The notes under the pieces are model-generated. The model made no database searches, was not told where the DNA came from, and saw nothing but the letters and a program-made list of their open reading frames with translations. From contig JAISDH010000403.1 in the NCBI GenBank assembly GCA_031264975.1, forward strand, positions 1-5,564: DNA of 5,564 nt, in the 5' to 3' direction. The translations under genes and the position numbers were made by a program. Source of the DNA: Bacteroidales bacterium (lineage in GTDB: Bacteria; Bacteroidota; Bacteroidia; Bacteroidales; WCHB1-69). This document shows positions 1 to 5,159 of the stretch, piece by piece (the stretch's first letter is position 1; every line of letters begins with the position of its first letter).

Positions 1-445
1 GATTCATGTCTAATGTTATCTCATACTTTTTCCAGTCAGTAGTAGCGGTTACTCCATTTTGGCGCATTTCATCTACGACTTCTTGGGGGTCTATCCGCAT
101 ACATAATCCTGCATATCCACCGGTGACGTTTTCTGTTTTTATGTATCCTGATAATGTGATTTTTTCCCCATCGTAAAGATTTGGAGGAGTAAGTAGCATC
201 AATTGAAAACCGGCAGAATCACCCATAAATTCTATGGTAATAGAATATTTTCCGGATTTTATATTTACGGAATCTAAAAAAACTAAATAATTTGGTTGCT
301 GCGGGTGAATATACCATCCTTTGGGCATACCATTTTCGACTTTTTCAAAATCCAAATTCAGGTTTGAATGGATATGATCAATTTGTCTACAACCCGCTGT
401 AAACAGGAAAAAGATAAAAACCTTGAGAAGATATTTTGCTTTCAT
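1..445 (-). CDS. Lipoprotein, N-terminal part (S41 peptidase or erythromycin-esterase type), runs off left edge
   Basis: An open frame starts at ATG 445 and reaches the left edge without a stop (148 full codons). The product begins with a lipoprotein signal: basic MKAK, a hydrophobic stretch, and lipobox FTAGC with the lipidated Cys at residue 19. From about residue 30 follows a beta-rich domain with NLDFEKVENGMPKGW, SGKYSI, and ITLSGYIKTENVTGGYAG near residues 96-113, ending near TTDWKKYEITLDMN. I recognise this as the N-terminal, probably carbohydrate-binding-like, domain found in Bacteroidota in front of S41 peptidase or erythromycin-esterase-like catalytic domains; that is family recall, not a search. 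The catalytic part lies outside the window, so the enzyme type is open. It follows the S41 gene by 96 bases on the same strand and could be the third gene of that operon. No Shine-Dalgarno sequence is visible. Confidence 0.8.
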   Translation of the reverse strand, partial: MKAKYLLKVFIFFLFTAGCRQIDHIHSNLNLDFEKVENGMPKGWYIHPQQPNYLVFLDSVNIKSGKYSITIEFMGDSAGFQLMLLTPPNLYDGEKITLSGYIKTENVTGGYAGLCMRIDPQEVVDEMRQNGVTATTDWKKYEITLDMN

Positions 446-541
446 GCTTGTTACTTTTATTATGAGTGTTATGCTTTTAACCTGGATGAATATTTATTAT
501 TGAAAAGATCAAAATAAAAAAATGTATTATTAGAAGCGCCT

Positions 542-2350
542 TCATTTTTTTATGATTTCAATCGCTTTTTCCAAGAGTTCATCTCGTCCTTCCCGAATCC
601 CTTGAATGGTAGGTTTTACCTCAATATCCGGTATTATTCCCACACGTTGGGTTTCCCGCCCGTCAGGATAATAAACGCCAATGCCTGAAATCCCGGCTTT
701 TAATCCGCCCGGTAACGGGATAAATGATACATTCCCGTCAGCTCCCTGCGTTTGGCTGCCAATTATAACCGTATTATCTCCAGCCCTGAACGCCATAGCG
801 GTATATTCGGCTTGACTTATGGTTTCTTCATTCACAATGACGACTAATTTTCCTGGAAAATATTTTTCTGATCTGGGAGGTGTTTCAAAAACATTTAAGC
901 TATAACGGTTTCCTGCGTTATTATCTAAAAACGGCACATGACGACTAAAATTAAATTCTCCCGGATTATCTATATTTCCTGTTGTAAATTTCGCAAAAGG
1001 CTTTCTTTTCGAAGTAAAATAATTCCCCAATGAAAAAGGCACAAAAGTGGCAGGATAATTCCGAATATCAATGATGATTCCTTTCGCATTCATAAAAGAC
1101 CTTTTAATATGGGATATTTCTGTGTCTTTGATGTTTTCAAGGGTAATATATCCGATAAACATAGAATCTTTATCGATCATGATACGGTCATAAGATAGTT
1201 TATTACTTCTTTTGTCCATATCCAAATCAGACCTTTTATACAATCTTAGTTCCTTTTGCTTTATTGTTCCGGAAGAATTATAGACAATGTGAATTGAATG
1301 ATTATTCGAACGTACCAAATCGGGCGCTATGTACCTCATTCTTGCTGCTTCGTTCGATGCCGGATAACAGGTTTTGATACTGTCGATAATATACTCTATC
1401 TTCTTGCCGTTTATATGGGTTATGAAGTCGCCAATTTCCAAACCTGCAGTTTCTTTCAATTCCGGCTTGAAATAGTCGGTAACTGTTAATTTATTTTCAA
1501 TAAACCGAATCCGAAAAGGCGCATACATTGTTCCTCTCAATGAATCTATTTCATTTGTCCGCAAAGGTGCATACCTTGTTCCTCTCAATAAGTCTGTTTC
1601 GTTTGCTCCTTGAAAATGTCTTGCGTGCGTATCATTGGTTTCGCCTGCAAGTCGAACTACGGTCAATTGATATTCCAATGCCGTTTTTGCATTCATAAAT
1701 TGAGGGATATATTCTTTTAATACCTCATCCCAATTTTTATCCGTTAAATATTTATACGGATAAAAATATTGGATGATGTTCCAGTACCGATACAACGCCA
1801 ATAAACGAATATTTTTGTCGGGAAAAGAAATTGGATAAGGCTGTTCGTTTAAAAAAACAGGATTACCAGCGCCAGATGACATCCTAATATAATAGTGTGT
1901 TCCCTGATGCCTGTTTTGATAGATTTCTTTTATCTTTTCTTTCAATTCATTACGCATATTTGCGTTTTCAACCCATGAAAAATCAGGTTTTTGATAAGCA
2001 TCGGCAGCTGTTTCCTTACAGGTCGTACATACAGGCAATTCACCGTATTTTTCTATCCATCGAAGCAGTGTTTCGTCCCGCTGCTTAGTGTCGTTTACTT
2101 TTAGGTATTCGGGTAAAAACTGAAACAGTTCATCATCCCAATCATATTTACCTTTTCCTACTTCAGGGTGATGATACTTTAAAAACCCCCATATCTTCCC
2201 CAGTAATTCCAGGTTGGTTATCAAAAAATCTTCTTCGATTTGCGCCTCAGTATATGAATCAGAATTCGGATTTTTAGCCTGACTGCAACCTGATGCAATT
2301 ATGGTTGAAAGCAGGAGCAAAAGAAAAAAAAGAGTTTTCATGCGTTTCAT
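542..2350 (-). CDS. S41 family peptidase, lipoprotein (PDZ plus C-terminal processing-protease-like domain)
   Basis: The 602-residue protein starts with a lipoprotein signal (MKRMKTLFF, hydrophobic run, lipobox IASGC, Cys22), so it should sit in the cell envelope. A CxxC (Cys108, Cys111) and an NDTHA motif (239-243) lie in the helical N-terminal half. A PDZ-like segment spans about 282-330 (AGLEIGDFITHINGKKI). The S41 domain runs from about 396 to 585: GYITLENI, GIIIDIRNYP, LVVIVNEETISQAEY with the likely nucleophile Ser512, then GSQTQGADGNVS and GVYYPDGRETQRVGIIPDI. The Lys of classical CtpA enzymes is not obvious at its usual place after the TxG turn; as I recall, GADGN there is normal for this Bacteroidota branch. 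ATG 2350 is preferred over the in-frame ATG 2341 because an AGGGGA lies 5 bases before it. The gene begins 36 bases after the thioredoxin-like gene, so the two are probably co-transcribed. Residues 249-280 contain an unusual tandem duplication. The substrate is unknown. Confidence 0.93.
   Translation of the reverse strand: MKRMKTLFFLLLLLSTIIASGCSQAKNPNSDSYTEAQIEEDFLITNLELLGKIWGFLKYHHPEVGKGKYDWDDELFQFLPEYLKVNDTKQRDETLLRWIEKYGELPVCTTCKETAADAYQKPDFSWVENANMRNELKEKIKEIYQNRHQGTHYYIRMSSGAGNPVFLNEQPYPISFPDKNIRLLALYRYWNIIQYFYPYKYLTDKNWDEVLKEYIPQFMNAKTALEYQLTVVRLAGETNDTHARHFQGANETDLLRGTRYAPLRTNEIDSLRGTMYAPFRIRFIENKLTVTDYFKPELKETAGLEIGDFITHINGKKIEYIIDSIKTCYPASNEAARMRYIAPDLVRSNNHSIHIVYNSSGTIKQKELRLYKRSDLDMDKRSNKLSYDRIMIDKDSMFIGYITLENIKDTEISHIKRSFMNAKGIIIDIRNYPATFVPFSLGNYFTSKRKPFAKFTTGNIDNPGEFNFSRHVPFLDNNAGNRYSLNVFETPPRSEKYFPGKLVVIVNEETISQAEYTAMAFRAGDNTVIIGSQTQGADGNVSFIPLPGGLKAGISGIGVYYPDGRETQRVGIIPDIEVKPTIQGIREGRDELLEKAIEIIKK
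1512..1607 (-). repeat. In-frame 48-bp tandem duplication within the S41 gene
   Basis: Two adjacent 48-base units, 1512-1559 and 1560-1607, match at 39 of 48 positions by direct comparison. On the coding strand they encode two 16-residue units, ANETDLLRGTRYAPLR and TNEIDSLRGTMYAPFR (residues 249-264 and 265-280), just after NDTHA and just before the PDZ-like segment. The length is a multiple of three, so the frame is kept. Relatives, as I remember them, have one such RGxxYAP segment. Confidence 0.9.
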
Positions 2351-2355
2351 AAATT

Positions 2356-2361
2356 TCCCCT
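2356..2361 (-). promoter_or_regulatory. Shine-Dalgarno-like AGGGGA before the S41 gene
   Basis: On the minus strand AGGGGA is followed by five bases and then ATG 2350. It lies in the 36-base gap after the thioredoxin-like gene. It favours ATG 2350 over the in-frame ATG 2341, which would be 14 bases away. Other genes in the window lack such a site, as is usual in Bacteroidota. Confidence 0.5.
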
Positions 2362-2386
2362 GTAAAATGCAAAAGTTGACATGATA

Positions 2387-3859
2387 TCATTTAATCAAAT
2401 CCTTAATCTGGTCAGGAACTAATCGTTTACCGATGATGATTCCGTTTTCGTCAAGCAGGTAAAGTAACGGTGTCATCGACACATCATATAGATCACGCCA
2501 TTCATTATCATACGGCGCCCAGGCATTCATCCATCCGAACATATCGTGCTCATTCACATAATCAATCCACTTTCCCTTGGCTTCTTTGCTGTTCACAGTT
2601 TGTACGGTGATCACGGATAATCCATTGCCTTTACGTTCCTGATAAACATTAAACAACTCTTCGATCCTTTGTTTACAGTGACTGCAACTATAATCCCAGA
2701 ACAGGATAGCTGTATATTTACCTTTTAGTGTTTGTCGGAAGTCCTGCAATACCTGGCCAGCATATAAGTCGAATTTGATAGCCGTATCCAATGCTGCGGC
2801 TTTGAAATGCTCTTGAGGCAATATTGTCAACATTTTAATCAAAGGAGCGGATTGGCCGATCAGGTTCGGTTTCTTTTTGGTCACTTCCTTTTTCAATGTT
2901 TCAATATAGTCGGCAGTACTCCATTCTGCAAAAGGAATATACCATTTTTCGGCAATGTGCACCCATACGTTTTCGTGTACCGCTATATTACTTTTTACGT
3001 AATAATTGAAAACGGAGACCAAAATGCAACGGAAAATTTCATCATCGGCTTGGGCCTTTTGCAATATTTTGTCAATTTCCATACAAATAGTGTCGGGATA
3101 TTGCGGAATAACTCTTGTCAGATATTCGATCACTTTTTCTTCGTAAAATGGCGTACGCAACATCTCGGGATCGTAAATATTGAGATTGTCGAAAAAGTGT
3201 GCACGATACCAACGATATACATATTCGCGATCGGTAACGTTTCCGTCGATGTCCTTCGGGGGTTCGGGCAGATTGCTGTCGGGCGGAATAAGCGCTCTCA
3301 AAAATTTGGCAACATATTTCCCTTGATTCGCATCGATTAATTTCTGCATGTATTCGAGTCGCTCTTTATTCAGCGTTTGCATTTGTGTGCGAATAGTCGT
3401 TTTTTCATCATCGGTTACGGCAGTTTTCATTTTTCCATTCAGCTTCTGATATTCGGCACTACGTTCGGCATTATAGCGTTGAAATTCGTAAAACACGTCA
3501 TTTTCGGGCGACGAAGTAAAACGAGTACGGTTGATCAGGTCGGTGGTATCGGCTGTGATTCCGAATTTCCGGTTATCGCCAATGACGATGTCGAACTTCC
3601 TTTTGTCATTATAGATGAAATAAACGCCTTTGACCAAATCCTTATTGCCTTTGAAAGCGCCCTTGCCGTTTTTGAGGATCAGCGTATCGTCGGAAATCAG
3701 CATATCGCTTTTGGCAAAGAAGTGTCCCAAAATGACGGTATCGTTCCCAGTTTTGAAAGTGAGGCTTATTTCGTACCCCTGAGAGAAACCGAAGGTTGTT
3801 GCCGCGAAGGAAAATATACATACATTTCTCAAGACAGATAAAACATTCATATACATCAT
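2387..3859 (-). CDS. Exported TlpA-like thioredoxin-fold protein with DUF4369/DUF5106-like N-terminal region
   Basis: The C-terminal part is a thioredoxin-like domain. Residue numbers here count from the in-frame TTG at 3919. The domain has ILFWDYSCSHCKQ with the redox pair Cys412 and Cys415, then a beta strand (LSVITVQT), and MTP with the cis-proline Pro484. The N-terminal part after the signal peptide (about 48-145) is beta-rich and resembles DUF4369; the long helical middle (about 145-350) resembles DUF5106. This arrangement is typical of periplasmic thiol-disulfide proteins in Bacteroidota. The frame is open back to TTG 3919, but a promoter box overlaps that codon, so translation must start later. 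ATGs at 3886, 3859, 3856 and 3850 are all possible. The cluster 3859-3850 gives an ordinary signal peptide (MNVLSVLRN, then CIFSFAATTFGFSQ), so I place the start there. It is the first gene of the apparent operon with the S41 peptidase. A role as reductase or in maturing its neighbours' disulfides is inference. Confidence 0.9.
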   Translation of the reverse strand: MMYMNVLSVLRNVCIFSFAATTFGFSQGYEISLTFKTGNDTVILGHFFAKSDMLISDDTLILKNGKGAFKGNKDLVKGVYFIYNDKRKFDIVIGDNRKFGITADTTDLINRTRFTSSPENDVFYEFQRYNAERSAEYQKLNGKMKTAVTDDEKTTIRTQMQTLNKERLEYMQKLIDANQGKYVAKFLRALIPPDSNLPEPPKDIDGNVTDREYVYRWYRAHFFDNLNIYDPEMLRTPFYEEKVIEYLTRVIPQYPDTICMEIDKILQKAQADDEIFRCILVSVFNYYVKSNIAVHENVWVHIAEKWYIPFAEWSTADYIETLKKEVTKKKPNLIGQSAPLIKMLTILPQEHFKAAALDTAIKFDLYAGQVLQDFRQTLKGKYTAILFWDYSCSHCKQRIEELFNVYQERKGNGLSVITVQTVNSKEAKGKWIDYVNEHDMFGWMNAWAPYDNEWRDLYDVSMTPLLYLLDENGIIIGKRLVPDQIKDLIK

Positions 3860-3916
3860 TCTATAATTTACACAAAACCTGTCCATGCTTTTAACATTTT
3901 TACTACGATTTATATA

Positions 3917-3948
3917 CAAATATAAAGACCGTTTTAAGGCGGGAAAAA
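3917..3948 (-). promoter_or_regulatory. Bacteroidota-type promoter of the thioredoxin/S41 operon
   Basis: On the minus strand TATATTTG at 3924-3917 matches the Bacteroides -7 consensus TAnnTTTG at every fixed base. Nineteen bases upstream is a T run (3948-3944) in the place of the -33 TTTG box, which is therefore imperfect. Transcription would start a few bases below 3917, leaving a leader of roughly 20-60 bases, depending on the start codon. Confidence 0.6.
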
Positions 3949-3953
3949 GTGCA

Positions 3954-3988
3954 ATAATACAAAAAAATATTTCATTTTTTTGTATTAT
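3954..3988. repeat. Perfect 15-bp AT-rich inverted repeat upstream of the operon promoter
   Basis: The arm ATAATACAAAAAAAT (3954-3968) is repeated exactly in inverted form at 3974-3988 around a 5-base loop. Seen from the operon it lies just upstream of the -33 region. It may be an operator or upstream element, or a weak terminator for transcription coming from the small membrane-protein gene. It has no GC-rich stem followed by a separate T run, so a classical intrinsic terminator is not shown. Confidence 0.65.
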
Positions 3989-4073
3989 CCCTTATTTTCA
4001 GGTACTCCCGCAGTTCTTTTATTATTCGGTTGATTTGTGCCCTACAGAACCGGCAGGAATTTTTTGAGCCATC
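3972..4073 (-). pseudogene. Possible C-terminal coding remnant, unidentified
   Basis: A 33-codon stretch lies between stops and has no ATG. It reads like real protein: NSCRFCRAQINRI followed by IKELREYLKIRDNTKK, that is, a CxxC followed by a basic amphipathic helix. It ends inside the AT-rich inverted repeat and lies close to the nested palindrome, so it could be the tail of a lost gene, perhaps from a mobile element. At this length it may also be chance. I do not recognise the family. Confidence 0.2.
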
Positions 4074-4082
4074 TCAAAGACA

Positions 4083-4187
4083 CCTTACTGAGGTTGTTTT
4101 GTTCAAAAATAAGGTGAGAATGAGGTTATTCCCTCAAAAAAGACCTTATTTCTACCTAATTTAAATAACAAAACAACCTCAGTAGGG
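4083..4187. repeat. Nested 105-base palindrome, MITE-like or structured 3' element
   Basis: There are three nested helices. The outer arms at 4083-4103 and 4167-4187 pair at 20 of 21 positions (core ACTGAGGTTGTTTTGTT). Middle arms AAATAAGGT (4107-4115) and ACCTTATTT (4143-4151) pair perfectly. An inner TGAGG/CCTCA (4121-4125, 4132-4136) closes a 6-base loop. The element sits between the end of the PLDc_N-type gene and the promoter of the next operon. I see no target-site duplication at its ends and no T run after either outer arm. A small non-autonomous mobile element, or RNA structure ending the upstream transcript, are both possible. Confidence 0.7.
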
Positions 4188-4219
4188 CTAATTAGTTATC
4201 ATCCTCATTATTAACCTCA

Positions 4220-4402
4220 TTATCTGCTCTTTTTTCCGCTCAAATATAAAATCGGGCCAAGAACAGGAAGCAAAAAAACGATCCAAATCCATATTGAATT
4301 AAACCTGGTCTTCAGTTTGAATATGGAATACAGGACATGACAGAAAGCGCCAACATGCAGCGCCAGGACAAGTCCTAAAAAAATGGTAAAAAGTATATCC
4401 AT
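4220..4402 (-). CDS. Small two-helix membrane protein, PLDc_N (phospholipase D nuclease N-terminal) type
   Basis: The 60-residue product has two predicted membrane helices, about residues 3-27 and 36-54, with a basic stretch (KLKTR) between them and a basic C-terminus (GKKSR). The second helix carries the family pattern: IWIWIVFLLPVLGPILYL followed by GKK, with the Pro and the GPxxYL turn that mark PLDc_N domains. That domain occurs alone in many small bacterial membrane proteins and in front of cardiolipin-synthase domains; here it stands alone and no function is known. The start is ATG 4402; no Shine-Dalgarno sequence is seen, and the bases before it are very AT-rich with a 10-base tandem repeat. 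The gene stands apart from both neighbours: more than 360 bases separate it from the next operon, with the nested palindrome directly behind it, and upstream lies only decayed sequence. It looks intact. Confidence 0.8.
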   Translation of the reverse strand: MDILFTIFLGLVLALHVGAFCHVLYSIFKLKTRFNSIWIWIVFLLPVLGPILYLSGKKSR

Positions 4403-4409
4403 AATTATT

Positions 4410-4429
4410 GTTTTAAAATGTTTTAAAAT
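4410..4429. repeat. Tandem 10-bp repeat GTTTTAAAAT, two copies
   Basis: GTTTTAAAAT occurs at 4410-4419 and 4420-4429, directly upstream of the ATG of the small membrane-protein gene, and is followed by similar A/T runs to about 4460. The TTTTAAAA palindromes are one helical turn apart. I see no clear TAnnTTTG box here; TACTTTTA on the minus strand at about 4449-4442 is the nearest, one base off. Confidence 0.55.
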
Positions 4430-4498
4430 CTAAAAATGTTTAAAAGTACTAAAAATTAGCATTTATTGAATATTAAAAAAACGGATTTTTCACCATAA

Positions 4499-4715
4499 TT
4501 ATTGTTTATCGTCATATGTGAAAGGCCGCTCCTCCTTACCCCGGGTATGGTTTTTCAGATACAGCAGCGCATTGGACGGCACATGACGGTAGGTATATCA
4601 GCGAATCGGATACCGCTCTTTGAACCCCAAGCGATATCCATTCCCAATTCATGTAAAACAATTCGTACAGGTCGCCCTTTCGGATGAAATTGTCGCGGTT
4701 TCGAGGCGTATTCAT
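4499..4715 (-). pseudogene. Remnant of a secreted protein's discoidin-like C-terminal domain, frameshifted
   Basis: One minus-strand frame, from about 4709 to 4593, reads TPRNRDNFIRKGDLYELFY, then WEWISLG and SDSLIY. About there the reading must move to another frame, which gives VPSNALLYLKNHTRGKEE, RPFTYDDKQ and a stop at 4501-4499. Together they match the end of the discoidin-like (F5/8 type C-like) domain I know from large Bacteroidota secreted proteins, often ones with transglutaminase-like or carbohydrate-active domains (PRNxDNxxxKGDxYELFY, WxSLG, NHTRGKEER, FTY). A net shift of one base (+1 or -2) near 4590 breaks the frame, and nothing belonging to the rest of such a protein precedes 4715. 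It is a truncated, broken gene tail. The last one or two residues may also be lost. The family assignment is by recall. Confidence 0.6.
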
Positions 4716-4753
4716 CCCATGCCACAGGAGGAACGCATATATACATACTTTAC

Positions 4754-4792
4754 TTAGCTTGTTTATTCCGCACTGCCGAATACGTTCCTTAC
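4754..4792. repeat. Copy A of a 39-base direct repeat (end of the WbsX-type remnant)
   Basis: This segment covers the last eight to ten codons and stop of the WbsX-type remnant. It matches 5011-5048 at about 33 of 39 positions with one single-base gap, including a shared AATACGTTCCTTAC. Confidence 0.7.
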
Positions 4793-4964
4793 GGCTTCGA
4801 GGTATCCGTATCCGAATAAAGTACAGGGTTGCAGGTAACTGGTTTCCGTCCATTCGTTCCAACTGTTAACGGTGATCAGCGGTGACCGACAGGTTGTTTT
4901 TCGCTTCGGCGTTTTCAAATGCAAATAATGCCGGCAATAGAAATATTAATACTGTTTTTTTCAT
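4763..4964 (-). pseudogene. GH99-like / WbsX-type gene collapsed to signal peptide plus C-terminus
   Basis: ATG 4964 starts a clear signal peptide (MKKTVLIFLLPALFAFENA, then EAKNN) that meets a stop at 4868-4866 after 32 codons. Overlapping it in another frame, 4885-4763 encodes SPLITVNSWNEWTE, TSYLQP, and FGYGYLEAVRNVFGSAE, then a stop. The motif WNEWTE-x-SYL-x-P with GYGYLEA is the C-terminal signature of GH99-like/WbsX domain proteins, which are usually several hundred residues long; here only about 41 residues remain. So the middle of the gene is gone and start and tail no longer share a frame. Drift is visible: the usual EGSYLEPD appears as ETSYLQPC. Intact relatives in Bacteroidota are secreted and tied to polysaccharide handling. 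That start and tail came from one gene is likely but not proven. Confidence 0.65.
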
Positions 4965-5010
4965 ACGACAATAATACTTTTTTAAATTTATAATTTTGCA
5001 TATACAATAT

Positions 5011-5048
5011 TTACTCTGTTCATTCCACACTGCCAATACGTTCCTTAC
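5011..5048. repeat. Copy B of the 39-base direct repeat
   Basis: This is a diverged copy of 4754-4792 with one base missing. On the minus strand it still encodes VRNV, the same residues as the WbsX-type C-terminus, before losing the frame. It lies immediately downstream of another gene tail, so it marks a duplication or deletion breakpoint. Confidence 0.7.
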
Positions 5049-5131
5049 TCAAAAGGCATATCGGCAAGATAAAGGATGTATTTACCAGGATTTACATTTT
5101 TTCCCTTAACGGATAATGGACAACGGAACAT
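5045..5131 (-). pseudogene. Short unidentified C-terminal remnant ending in LADMPFE
   Basis: A 28-codon minus-strand frame ends SVKGKNVNPGKYI then LYLADMPFE and a stop at 5047-5045. Another frame just upstream reads KRKGINVPLSIIR, so a frameshift near 5110 probably splits one former sequence. The pattern GKNVNPGKYILYLAD looks like the last beta strands of a secreted carbohydrate-active enzyme, but I cannot name a family. It lies in the 114-base gap behind the AAA-like gene and overlaps copy B of the direct repeat. It could be chance, but the composition is protein-like. Confidence 0.35.
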
Positions 5132-5159
5132 TTATCCCTTTACGCTTCACCGGGATGAA

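Noticed and set aside
446..541. Possible intrinsic terminator or separate promoter between the S41 gene and the left-hand lipoprotein gene
   Set aside because: GAAG-GCG-CTTC on the minus strand is only a 4-bp stem and the T run follows after a gap. TTATTTTG is one base off the -7 consensus, with no -33 box at the right distance.
542..2350. Inactive S41 enzyme because the CtpA-type Lys is not seen
   Set aside because: As I recall, the GADGN sequence at that place is common to this Bacteroidota branch, and the Ser512 motif is intact. Absence of the Lys is not evidence of inactivity.
2807..3841. Long plus-strand open frames (2807-3340 and 3377-3841) opposite the thioredoxin-like gene
   Set aside because: They mirror a well-supported gene on the other strand, show no domain, and have no start signal. 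They are antisense shadows.
4083..4187. Complete insertion sequence with terminal inverted repeats
   Set aside because: The inner 63 bases cannot encode a transposase and no target duplication flanks the arms. At most it is a non-autonomous element.
4536..4862. Open minus-strand frame of 108 codons starting MERMDGNQLP
   Set aside because: It runs across parts of two remnants in mixed frames. Its first half is an out-of-frame reading of the WNEWTE region, and only its middle (about 4709-4593) carries real homology, so it is not an intact gene.
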